A stretch of 43,634 nucleotides of DNA from contig CAJUFP010000031.1 of NCBI GenBank assembly GCA_910585645.1, positions 1-43,634 on the forward strand. The letters are read 5' to 3'. This DNA is from an uncultured Hungatella sp. Its GTDB lineage: Bacteria > Bacillota > Clostridia > Lachnospirales > Lachnospiraceae. Positions 1-7,025 of the stretch are shown here, piece by piece (the stretch's first letter is position 1; the number at the start of each line of letters is the position of its first letter). The notes beneath the pieces were generated by a model that was not told where the DNA came from, did no database searches, and worked only from the letters and a program-made list of their open reading frames with translations. Both the position numbers and the translations under genes were made by a program.

Positions 1-1
1 T

Positions 2-283
2 GTGTGGGATCAGGGGAGAGAGGCAGGGCTGAAAGAGGGAGTTAGAGCGGGAAAGATTCAGGGAATAGAGGAGGGAAAAGCCGAAGGAATCGTTGTGGGA
101 AAAGCTGAAGGCGAACAGCTTCTGGCGGCTTTGATGGAGCGCCTGATTGCCGATAACCGGATGGAAGATGTGAAGCTGGCAGCCAGCGACGAGCAGGCTC
201 GGAGACGGTTTTACGGAGAATATGGAATAGAGGATAACGGCTCTCATTTATCTCCTAAATCGCCTGATACACCTTTGCAATAG
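2..283 (+). CDS. Rpn-family nuclease, C-terminal fragment (left edge)
   Basis: The frame is open to the left edge, so the true start lies outside the window. The visible 93 residues begin with repeated EG/KAEG units (GREAGLKEG, GIEEGKAEG, VVGKAEGE) followed by a short helical tail. This charged Glu-Gly repeat tail is typical of the C-terminus of Rpn-family recombination-promoting nuclease/putative transposase proteins (PD-(D/E)XK superfamily, PDDEXK_2 type), whose catalytic domain would lie upstream. The last ten or so residues look unlike the family. The nuclease assignment rests only on the tail repeats, so it is moderate. Confidence 0.55.
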   Translation: MWDQGREAGLKEGVRAGKIQGIEEGKAEGIVVGKAEGEQLLAALMERLIADNRMEDVKLAASDEQARRRFYGEYGIEDNGSHLSPKSPDTPLQ

Positions 284-312
284 CCGGGGGTTCCTTCAGC
301 TTTTCCTGGTGA

Positions 313-536
313 AGAGGCATCCGGAAAGGAGGCGGAGAAAAATACACAGGCGTGGAGATTGATGCGACTCTGCTCCCCAAGATGAAGGCGGAAGTCATTG
401 TGGCTGCCATCCTTGTAAAGACAGTGATCGAAACTGCCAAGAAAACGCTTTGTACCGGACATATGGGAGACGGCAGGATCTTGTCTACCATGTAGACTAT
501 GGGGCTTTTGGCGCTGACCAGCGCCAAGTTATGTGA
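313..536 (+). pseudogene. Decayed PII nitrogen-regulator (GlnB/GlnK-like) fragment
   Basis: A plus-strand frame read through positions 313-480 gives KYTGVEIDATLLPKMKAEV, then VIETAKKTLCTGHMGDGRI. These match the core of clostridial PII proteins: the end of the T-loop with the YRG region, the LLPK-K-E-V strand, and the TGHIGDGKIF segment. Adding one base near position 480 restores VYHVD, equivalent to the VYDVE that follows in intact PII, so there is a one-base deletion. The N-terminal half of the fold is missing: an in-frame stop sits at 310-312 and no start codon is evident. The 3' end (RTGE region) is unrecognisable. PII genes usually sit beside ammonium transporter or glutamine synthetase genes; none is visible here. 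Confidence 0.65.
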
Positions 537-595
537 TCTATGGAAATGGGCAGGTGCGGCAGTAGGAGAGGTCTGAATAGGTATAGATGAAAGAG

Positions 596-644
596 AGGCT
601 GTTGTCTCGGGAAGGAAAAGATTCCCGGGATGACAGCCTTTTTT
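596..644 (+). terminator. Rho-independent terminator
   Basis: An 18-nt arm (aggctgttgtctcgggaa) and a matching downstream arm ending in gacagcct form a long stem with two internal mismatches around an 8-nt loop, followed directly by TTTTTT. It would end transcription arriving from the Rpn/PII remnant side. Confidence 0.85.
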
Positions 645-710
645 GCGGATAACACATTTGAACATAAACCGTGTATGTGGCGTTTACAGAGACCATCCCT
701 GTAAATAATC

Positions 711-1037
711 TTAAGAATTTTCTAACTTTAAATAGTATTCTGCCAATTGCAGAGCTTTCCTGATTTTTTCTTTTGGATAGCGATTACATAACTGTGCAAA
801 TCTCCTGTGCAAGGGAGAGATCGTGGTATCAGGTGTTCCATGGACAAGGTAATCAACCGTGGTTTCACAGGATTGCGCGATAAGGACCAGAACCTCGATG
901 CTGGGAGTCCGCCTGCCTGTTTCCAGAAGGGCCAGGTAGGAGGTGGAGATATAATTTTCGTCAGCAAAAGCTTCCTGGGTTTTGTCCTGTTCCTGCCGCA
1001 GCTGTCGGATGCGGTTTCCCATTGCTTTCAAATCCAT
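711..1037 (-). CDS. XRE-family helix-turn-helix regulator
   Basis: A 108-residue protein whose first 65 residues form a Cro/CI-type HTH: GNRIRQLRQEQDKTQEAFAD, then YISTSYLALLETGRRTPSIE and the closing helix LVLIAQSCETTVDYLV. In this family the second and third helices contact DNA. The C-terminal 35 residues are a short basic helix and no sensor domain is visible. It is divergently oriented from the cell-wall-binding gene that starts at 1203. The shared AT-rich intergenic region holds a palindrome and spaced repeats that are good operator candidates. The start at 1037 has a weak upstream Shine-Dalgarno; the internal ATG at 1022 (MGNRIRQ) is a possible alternative. Confidence 0.85.
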   Translation of the reverse strand: MDLKAMGNRIRQLRQEQDKTQEAFADENYISTSYLALLETGRRTPSIEVLVLIAQSCETTVDYLVHGTPDTTISPLHRRFAQLCNRYPKEKIRKALQLAEYYLKLENS

Positions 1038-1120
1038 TGAACTGTTCGTTGAGAATCACCACCTTTTGGAAAATTTGTTAAATAATTATTATATTGCATA
1101 TGTCATTTAAGTAGGAGTTA

Positions 1121-1162
1121 TTATTTCTAATAGAAATAAAATTATTGACTAATAGAAATAAA
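1121..1162. promoter_or_regulatory. Candidate operator: palindrome plus 22-bp-spaced direct repeat
   Basis: Positions 1121-1139 read ttatttctaatagaaataa, a palindrome perfect outside its central 3 bp. The 12-mer aatagaaataaa occurs at 1129-1140 and again at 1151-1162, so the two copies are 22 bp apart (about two helical turns). The second copy lies inside the spacer of the promoter at 1145-1173. This suits a dimeric HTH repressor; the divergent XRE gene is the obvious candidate, but that link is inferred. Confidence 0.5.
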
Positions 1163-1173
1163 TAGAGTAAACT
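1145..1173 (+). promoter_or_regulatory. Sigma-A-type promoter for the gene at 1203
   Basis: TTGACT (1145-1150), a 17-nt spacer and TAAACT (1168-1173) lie 30 nt ahead of the start codon, with AGGAGG at 1191-1196. The -35 element is near consensus and the -10 is weaker. Confidence 0.55.
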
Positions 1174-1202
1174 GGAAGAAAAAATATATGAGGAGGTATA
1201 AA

Positions 1203-2042
1203 ATGAAACACAGAGGGAAAAGGATTTTAGCAGGTTGTTTGGCGGTTTTTGGATGTGTAAGTTTTCATGTTACGACAGTATTGGCTGCGTCCGATCTCAG
1301 ACTAAATCCAGATGCGCTTGAAAGATTGAAGGGGCAGGGCTATGTAATTGGTGGTGAATGGGAGATGCCTGCCAATGAGTTATTTTTAGGGATGGACAGT
1401 AATTTTACGCTTAATGATATTTCAGGGAAATTGGGAAAATATAACCTTCCGGTCATGTCCTGGTCAGGGATGGATACGGAAGGAGTAGTTATGGGAAATT
1501 TATATATTGCCATCAGCGGAGAAAAAATTGTGGATATAGATCATGTTATGAATCAGTCATTGCCTGCTGATGTGGTTTTGTCAACAGCTTTTTTGGATCC
1601 AGGATATGGCGAGTTTGGAATGGGTCAATATTTGAATACAGCCCAGTGGGCCAATGGTCAGGATGGAACAGATGTGGTGATCCAGCGTGTTAAGGAAATA
1701 AATGGAGGAGATTCTCTGGGGCAGCAGGCGGTACAGAGCAGTACACCATGGCGCAGTAACAGCGAAGGGTGGTGGTATCAGGAGTCTGATGGGAGTTATC
1801 CACGCAATCAGTGGAAGCAGGTGAATGGATTGTGGTATTATTTTGATGAAAGCGGGTATATGGCCACAGGTTGGCGTATGATTGATGGAAAGTGGTACTT
1901 TTTGCAGGAGGGAAACGGGGACATGGCCACAGGTTGGAAAATGATTAATGGCACCTGGTATTATTTCCATGACGATGGGAGTATGGCGGCAAATGAGAGA
2001 GTGGGTGATTATTATTTGACAGGTATGGGGGCTATGCAATAA
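1203..2042 (+). CDS. Secreted protein with choline-binding-type cell-wall repeats
   Basis: 279 residues. The start at ATG 1203 is chosen because AGGAGG (1191-1196) lies 6 nt upstream; the in-frame ATG at 1188 would overlap that site. A signal peptide is clear: basic n-region KHRGKR, hydrophobic LAGCLAVFGCVSF and a cleavage site after VLAA. Residues of roughly 30-175 form a domain I do not recognise. From about residue 180 there are three aromatic/Gly cell-wall-binding repeats (EGWWYQESDGSYPRNQWKQV, GLWYYFDESGYMATGWRMI, GTWYYFHDDGSMAANERV) of the CW_binding_1 class, which in this family bind choline or other wall polymer substituents. The protein is therefore expected at the cell surface. Function of the N-terminal domain is unknown. 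Confidence 0.8.
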   Translation: MKHRGKRILAGCLAVFGCVSFHVTTVLAASDLRLNPDALERLKGQGYVIGGEWEMPANELFLGMDSNFTLNDISGKLGKYNLPVMSWSGMDTEGVVMGNLYIAISGEKIVDIDHVMNQSLPADVVLSTAFLDPGYGEFGMGQYLNTAQWANGQDGTDVVIQRVKEINGGDSLGQQAVQSSTPWRSNSEGWWYQESDGSYPRNQWKQVNGLWYYFDESGYMATGWRMIDGKWYFLQEGNGDMATGWKMINGTWYYFHDDGSMAANERVGDYYLTGMGAMQ

Positions 2043-2058
2043 ATATTTCCCGGAATGG

Positions 2059-2085
2059 AACCACCGCTATTCATGCGGTGGTTCT
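2059..2085 (+). terminator. Hairpin after the cell-wall-binding gene
   Basis: A perfect 10-bp stem (gaaccaccgc / gcggtggttc) with a 7-nt loop begins 16 nt after the stop codon. The downstream T tract is poor (tatact), so it may be a weak terminator or a 3'-end stabiliser. Confidence 0.55.
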
Positions 2086-2142
2086 ATACTGTCACCTTAA
2101 GGTAAATATTTTCTTTCTTAAAAAGTAAATTGTGCGAAAACA

Positions 2143-2171
2143 TTGCAGAATTTTCCAATGAGTGGTATGAT
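2143..2171 (+). promoter_or_regulatory. Sigma-A-type promoter for the Dlt-like cluster
   Basis: TTGCAG (2143-2148), a 17-nt spacer and TATGAT (2166-2171) lie about 72 nt ahead of the start at 2243. It is a good match with optimal spacing and is probably the main promoter for the operon beginning with the transglutaminase gene. Confidence 0.6.
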
Positions 2172-2242
2172 AGACAAGATAATACACAAAGGAATCTATC
2201 AATTTAAGTTTATTTTATATCAGAAAGACAAAGGGTAAGAGT

Positions 2243-3406
2243 ATGAAAAAGCGTTTGCTGCTGCTGACAGGTGTGTGTTCCGTATTGTTTGCCGTGGAGG
2301 CCCAGGCGGGGCGGCTGGTCAGTGACGAGACCGGGCTTCGGTATATCAATGATGACGGCACCGTGAAAACCGGCTGGCATCAGGAGGGCGTGGATGGTCC
2401 CTGGTATTACTTCGGGGAGGACGGCTATGCTGTGAAGGAGTGGTTTAAGGAAAACAACAGGCTGTACTATTTCAGGCCGGAGAATGGCCAGATGATCACA
2501 GACCGCATAACATCTTTTGGAACACCTATGGCTTACCAGTTTGAGGACAGCGGCGCCTGCACGGCTATGTGGGATTATTATGACGGGTGGCTGAAGGATG
2601 ATCGGGGGTGGTATTATCGAAACTATTCCCAGAGCTATGCCGTGGGGTGGAAGCGGATCGACGGGGAGTGGTACTATTTTGACGAGGAAGGGTATATGAA
2701 GACCGGCCTTGTGGATGTAGGCGGAGTCCTCTACTACCTGGAGGACAGCGGCGTCATGGTCCACGATGACAGCAGGACCGTCAACGGGGTGACCTATACC
2801 TTTGACAGTTCGGGGGGAGCCCATGTGGGGGCGGAGGCGGCAGCCCAGGCAGCGGCGGCAGCATCCGCGTCCTCCCAAAGCGGCGCCAATGTGGTCAATG
2901 GGGACTGGCCCTATAAGCCTATCACCCCCATCCTTCCGGATGACCAGAAGTCGGAATTTCAGAGAAGCGTGGATGCCATGGCGGACTCCATCCTGGCAGG
3001 GATTGTCAATGATTCCATGACCAAAAGGCAGAAGGCGGAGGCCATTTACGCCTGGGTGCGGGGAAATTTCCGTTACAGCGGCCACTCCGCCACCAGAGAC
3101 TGGGTTCAGGAGGCCTACCAGGGGATCCGCAGGCGCCACGGGGACTGTTATACCTATTTTGCCGTGTCCCAGGAGCTGCTGACCCGGTGCGGGATCCCCT
3201 GCATTGAGGTGATACGCTATACGGACAATGACCACTACTGGAATCTGGTGCAGTTGGAGGACGGAAACTGGTATCATTTTGACACCACGCCCAGAAGGGC
3301 AGGGGGATATTTCTGTCTGTGGACCGACGGGCAGATGCTGTCCTACTCCGCAAGCCACGGAGGAAGTTTTGCCTTTGACCAGTCGCTGTACCCGCCTACG
3401 CCTTAG
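2243..3406 (+). CDS. Secreted cell-wall-binding-repeat protein with transglutaminase-like domain
   Basis: 387 residues. A signal peptide (MKKRLLLLTGVCSVLFAVEAQA) precedes cell-wall-binding repeats over about residues 25-190 (TGWHQEG..WYYFGEDG, VGWKRIDGEWYYFDEEGYM). A low-complexity Ala/Ser linker follows at about 195-215, then a transglutaminase-like domain. That domain shows the Cys-His-Asp triad: Cys302 in HGDCYTYF, His331 in DHYWNLV and Asp347 in YHFDTTP. In secreted bacterial members the fold acts as a thiol acyltransferase or peptidase, plausibly on wall peptides; the substrate is unknown. It heads the Dlt-like cluster and is separated from the acyl carrier gene by 116 nt holding a short ccgct/agcgg hairpin, so co-transcription is likely but not certain. 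Confidence 0.85.
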   Translation: MKKRLLLLTGVCSVLFAVEAQAGRLVSDETGLRYINDDGTVKTGWHQEGVDGPWYYFGEDGYAVKEWFKENNRLYYFRPENGQMITDRITSFGTPMAYQFEDSGACTAMWDYYDGWLKDDRGWYYRNYSQSYAVGWKRIDGEWYYFDEEGYMKTGLVDVGGVLYYLEDSGVMVHDDSRTVNGVTYTFDSSGGAHVGAEAAAQAAAAASASSQSGANVVNGDWPYKPITPILPDDQKSEFQRSVDAMADSILAGIVNDSMTKRQKAEAIYAWVRGNFRYSGHSATRDWVQEAYQGIRRRHGDCYTYFAVSQELLTRCGIPCIEVIRYTDNDHYWNLVQLEDGNWYHFDTTPRRAGGYFCLWTDGQMLSYSASHGGSFAFDQSLYPPTP

Positions 3407-3522
3407 CGCGGCGATGTATTAGCGTAGCCATGCCCAAATATACCCGCTGATTAGCGGCTATATACCAGAGAGGAATGGCGCTGCAGGTAACAAAGTAAAA
3501 AGTAATAAGGGGGACCTTTAAG

Positions 3523-3753
3523 ATGGAAGAGCTTATGGAAATACTGGAAGATATGAACCCGGAGGTGGACTATGAAACCAGCCAGAACCTGGTGGACGAC
3601 GGAATTCTCACCTCCTTTGAGCTGGTGGTCCTGGTGACCCAGATCAGCGACGCCTTTGGCGTAACCATACCGCCTGCGTGGATCGTTCCGGAGAACTTTA
3701 ATTCCGCTGCCGCCATCATGGCCATGATCACGCGGCTGGAAGAAGGGGAGTAG
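3523..3753 (+). CDS. Acyl carrier protein (DltC-like)
   Basis: 76 residues, acidic and all-helical, with the phosphopantetheine attachment region DDGILTSFELVVL; Ser31 is the predicted carrier site. Carrier proteins of this class receive an activated acyl or aminoacyl group from an adenylating ligase (here the gene at 7026) and pass it to an MBOAT acyltransferase (next gene, 2 nt away). The residue before the attachment serine is Thr instead of the usual Asp of the DSL motif, a small oddity. The length matches DltC. AGGGGG is visible upstream of the ATG. Confidence 0.85.
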   Translation: MEELMEILEDMNPEVDYETSQNLVDDGILTSFELVVLVTQISDAFGVTIPPAWIVPENFNSAAAIMAMITRLEEGE

Positions 3754-3755
3754 CC

Positions 3756-5336
3756 ATGCATCTGGTGTCCTACGAGTTTGGAGCGTTTTTGGTCATCCTT
3801 GTGGCGCTCTACTATGTGCTTCCCGGCAGGTTTCAGTGGGCTGTGCTTTTGGCGTTCAGCTATCTGTTCTACATTCGGGGCGGCGTGATCTACCTGCTGT
3901 ATCCCCTCATAACCACTGCCAGCACCTGGTTTTTAGCCAGGGCCATGGGGGATAGAACCCTCCGGTTTCGGGCGTGGGTGAAGGAGAAGAAACCTGGCAG
4001 GGAGGAAAAAACTGCCTGTAACCGCAGGGTAAAGGCAGGGCAGAGGCGTCTTTTGGTCCTTGGTTTGGTTCTTAATTTCGGCATTCTGGCGGTTCTCAAG
4101 TATTTCCGGTTTTTTCTGGAAACTATCGGCGCTCTTGCAGGGCTTGGAGGCGGGGAGGGCGTCTGGGCCTGGGGAGACTGGATCCTGCCTCTGGGGATCT
4201 CCTACTACACCTTTCAGTCCATGGGATATCTGATTGATGTGTACTACTGCAAGTACGAGCCGGAGAAAAATCCTGCCAGGTTTGCCCTGTTCGTGTCCTT
4301 CTTTCCCCAGATGGTGGCAGGCCCCATCAGCCGCTTTGACCAGATGAGGGAAGAGCTGTACAAACCCCACCGGTTTCAGATGGAAAATATAATCCTTGGA
4401 GCCAGGCGGATGCTGTGGGGATACTTTAAAAAGCTGGTGGTGGCGGACCGGCTGGGGCCGGCGGTGGCTGTCATCATCCGTTCCCCGGAAACCTACGACG
4501 GGATCTACGTGCTTTTGGGCATGATCGGGTACGCCATATGGATGTACGCGGATTTTGCCGGAGGCATGGATATTGTGCTGGGGACCGCAAAGCTTTTTGG
4601 CGTCTTGCTGCCGGAGAACTTTGACAGGCCCTTTGCCTCCAAAAGTCTGGGAGAGTTTTGGCGCAGGTGGCATATGACATTGATGCTGTGGCTGCGGGAG
4701 TACATCTTTTTCCCTGTATCCACAAGCCGCCTGGCAAAGCGGATGTCTAAGCTGGCCTCAAAGGTTATGGGCAAAAAGGCGGCGGGAAAGGTTCCCGTGT
4801 ACATTGCCACCCTGACCGTGTGGTTTGTGGCCGGCATCTGGCACGGGGCTTCCTGGAATTTTATTGCCTGGGGCCTGGCAAACGGCGTGGTTCTGCTGGT
4901 TTCCCAGGAGATGGCGGGAGGTTACAGACGGTTTCACGCCATATTCCCCTTTGGGAAAACCAGGGCATATGAGATCTTCCAGGTGATCCGCACCTTTCTT
5001 ATGTTTGCCTTCCTGGAGATGTTTGAATACTATCCCTTTGCCACGGTGTTTGCCATGGGGAAAAGTCTTCTCACATCCTGGTCCGCGGGACAGCTGTTTG
5101 ACGGGCGGGCTGAGGCTTTGGGGCTTTCCCCGGCAGATCTGGGAGTTCTGGCCCTGGGCGTGGCGCTGATGGTCCGGAGCGGGTTTCGGAAGGCGGAAGA
5201 GGCGGAGGAAGGGACAAAGCGCAGGTCCTTTTTCGCGCGGTACATAGAGGTCTTCGGGCTGTTTGTGCTTGTGGTGGTGACGGGAGTTTACGGCCGGGGC
5301 TATGATGCCAGCCAGTTTATCTACAATCAGTTTTGA
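3756..5336 (+). CDS. MBOAT O-acyltransferase (DltB/AlgI-like) with DltX-like C-terminus
   Basis: 526 residues, polytopic membrane protein of the membrane-bound O-acyltransferase family. Family landmarks: PLGISYYTFQSMGYLID (about 144-160), FFPQMVAGPISRFDQ, FWRRWHMTLMLWLREYIFFP and VAGIWHGASWNFIAWG with the predicted catalytic His363. DltB-type enzymes move an acyl group from a carrier protein across the membrane to surface polymers with an SGNH partner, which is the next gene. The protein ends in SQFIYNQF; this resembles the FIYxxF ending that I recall as conserved in the small protein DltX, where the Tyr has been proposed as an acyl intermediate. Here the motif is fused to the MBOAT. The stop lies 17 nt before the next start. 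Confidence 0.92.
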   Translation: MHLVSYEFGAFLVILVALYYVLPGRFQWAVLLAFSYLFYIRGGVIYLLYPLITTASTWFLARAMGDRTLRFRAWVKEKKPGREEKTACNRRVKAGQRRLLVLGLVLNFGILAVLKYFRFFLETIGALAGLGGGEGVWAWGDWILPLGISYYTFQSMGYLIDVYYCKYEPEKNPARFALFVSFFPQMVAGPISRFDQMREELYKPHRFQMENIILGARRMLWGYFKKLVVADRLGPAVAVIIRSPETYDGIYVLLGMIGYAIWMYADFAGGMDIVLGTAKLFGVLLPENFDRPFASKSLGEFWRRWHMTLMLWLREYIFFPVSTSRLAKRMSKLASKVMGKKAAGKVPVYIATLTVWFVAGIWHGASWNFIAWGLANGVVLLVSQEMAGGYRRFHAIFPFGKTRAYEIFQVIRTFLMFAFLEMFEYYPFATVFAMGKSLLTSWSAGQLFDGRAEALGLSPADLGVLALGVALMVRSGFRKAEEAEEGTKRRSFFARYIEVFGLFVLVVVTGVYGRGYDASQFIYNQF

Positions 5337-5352
5337 CCGGAGGAGGAGCGGC

Positions 5353-6423
5353 ATGAACGTTAGGAAGATCCTTAAAATCAGCGCCGTGGCGCTGGCGTCC
5401 GCAACAGTCCTTTGGGCCCTTCAGCGCCTTCTTGTGCCCAAATATATGGGCAAGGTGGTGGAGGGAGCGTTGATCCGGGAATATTATGAAGAAAAGAGTC
5501 CCCACGACGTGATCATTCTGGGGGACTGCGAGGTGTACGAGAATTTGTCCCCGGTTGTGCTTTGGAGGGAGTTTGGCATTGCCAGCTATATCCGGGGCAG
5601 CGCCCAGCAGCTGATCGCCCAGTCCTACTACCTGCTGGAGGACACCTTAAGGCATGAATCGCCGAAGGCTGTAATCTTAAGCGTCTCGGCCATGCAGCAG
5701 TATAAGCAGGACAATGAGACGTACAACCGCATGACCCTGGACGGAATGAAGTGGTCCCCCTCAAAAGTGGGCGCCATCCGGGCCACCATGATGGAGGATG
5801 AGCATATGACAGAGTATGTGTTTCCCCTGCTGCGGTTCCATTCCCGGTGGCGGGAATTAGAGGCGGATGACTTCCGGTATTTCTGGGAGAAGAGGAAGGT
5901 GAGCCACAACGGATACTACATGCGGGCCGACGTAAGGCCGGCGGGAGAGTTTCCGGCAGAGAGAAGGCGCTCCAGCTATGCGTTTGATGAGAGGGCCTGG
6001 CAGTACCTGGATAAGATCAGAACTTTGTGCCGGGAGCGGGGGATCACCCTGATCCTCATGAAAGCTCCCTCCCTGTACCCGGCCTGGTATCCCCAGTGGG
6101 ATCAGCAGATCCGGGACTATGCGGGGGAACACGGGCTTTTGTACATCAACTGTATAGAAAAGAGCGGGGACATCGGCATTGATTTTTCCTGGGACACCTA
6201 CGACGGGGGACTTCACATGAATGTGTACGGGGCAGAGAAGATGTCCCGGTACTTGGGGGACATTTTGCTGGACGTGCCGGGCGTAAAGGACCAAAGACAG
6301 GAAGCAGGAGAGGGGGCCATGGCTGCGGAGTGGGAAGAAAAATGCCGGTTCTACGATGAAATGAAGGCAGCCCAGGAGCAGGAGTTTGAGGATAAGGGTT
6401 ACTTAAGCCAGTTTGCCCAGTAG
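5353..6423 (+). CDS. SGNH/DltD-like membrane-anchored acyl-transfer partner
   Basis: 356 residues. The start at 5353 is supported by ggaggagcggc; an upstream in-frame ATG at 5302 lies inside the MBOAT gene. One N-terminal membrane segment (ILKISAVALASATVLWALQRLLV) anchors an extracellular domain. The first SGNH block reads VIILGDCEVYEN, with Cys59 where the GDS family carries its nucleophilic Ser. The last block is DTYDGGLHMNVYGAEKMSRYL, with Asp284 and His288 as likely acid/base residues. DltD-like SGNH proteins accept the acyl group from the MBOAT step and transfer it to, or remove it from, teichoic acid or other polymers. Position and pairing support that role; the substrate is unknown. 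Confidence 0.8.
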   Translation: MNVRKILKISAVALASATVLWALQRLLVPKYMGKVVEGALIREYYEEKSPHDVIILGDCEVYENLSPVVLWREFGIASYIRGSAQQLIAQSYYLLEDTLRHESPKAVILSVSAMQQYKQDNETYNRMTLDGMKWSPSKVGAIRATMMEDEHMTEYVFPLLRFHSRWRELEADDFRYFWEKRKVSHNGYYMRADVRPAGEFPAERRRSSYAFDERAWQYLDKIRTLCRERGITLILMKAPSLYPAWYPQWDQQIRDYAGEHGLLYINCIEKSGDIGIDFSWDTYDGGLHMNVYGAEKMSRYLGDILLDVPGVKDQRQEAGEGAMAAEWEEKCRFYDEMKAAQEQEFEDKGYLSQFAQ

Positions 6424-6469
6424 GGCAGGCGGACTTTTGAATAAACATACATAAAGGAGGAAGTAACTG

Positions 6470-7006
6470 ATGAAGAAATTAAGAAAGTACCTGGTGATGG
6501 CAGGACTGGCAGCGGCATTGGCCGCCGCGCCCATGACTTCGTACGCCGGGATCTGGGGGAGCGCGAAGAAGGACAGCGCCCAGACGGAGACAGCGGCCTA
6601 TGAGTTTAAGTCCGGGGATACGGTGATCGCCATGGGAGCCGAGGCCGCCTCGGTGGTGAAGGCTCTCGGCAAGCCGGCAAAGGCCGTGTTTGAGGCGGAC
6701 AGCTGCGCTTACCAGGGCAAGGACAAGGTGTACACCTACGCCGGGTTTGAGCTGAACACCTACCCGGTGGACGGCAAGGAGCACATTGCCTCCGTGTATT
6801 TCCTGGATGATTCCGTGGCCACGCCGGAGGGCATAAAGATCGGCTCCAAGGCAAAGGATGTGGTAGACGCCTATGGCAAGGAGTACAATAAGGAGGAGCA
6901 GAAGCTTGGCACCTACAGCTACTCCACAGACACGGCAGAGCTTAGGATCTACACCACGAAAGATGTGGTGGACGGGGTGGAGTATCTGGTAAAAGCCGCC
7001 AAATAG
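6470..7006 (+). CDS. Small secreted protein of unknown function in the acylation cluster
   Basis: 178 residues with a clear signal peptide (MKKLRKYLVMAGLAAALAAAPMTSYAG). The mature part reads like two short alpha/beta repeats: FKSGDTVIAMGAEAASVVKALGKP and later IKIGSKAKDVVDAYGKEY. Each begins with a 'G-(T/S)..(D/V)V...(Y/L)GK' helix-start pattern reminiscent of BLIP/SmpA-like folds, but I do not recognise a named family with confidence. There is a strong aaggaggaagt site 5' of the ATG. It sits between the SGNH and ligase genes with short spacers, so it probably acts outside the membrane with the acylation machinery. Confidence 0.7.
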   Translation: MKKLRKYLVMAGLAAALAAAPMTSYAGIWGSAKKDSAQTETAAYEFKSGDTVIAMGAEAASVVKALGKPAKAVFEADSCAYQGKDKVYTYAGFELNTYPVDGKEHIASVYFLDDSVATPEGIKIGSKAKDVVDAYGKEYNKEEQKLGTYSYSTDTAELRIYTTKDVVDGVEYLVKAAK

Positions 7007-7025
7007 CCGGAGAGGACAAAAGACA

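Noticed and set aside
1188..1202. ATG at 1188 as the start of the cell-wall-binding protein
   Set aside because: It overlaps the AGGAGG that serves ATG 1203.
3407..3522. Short ccgct/agcgg hairpin between transglutaminase and carrier genes as a terminator
   Set aside because: Only 5 bp of stem and no T tract.
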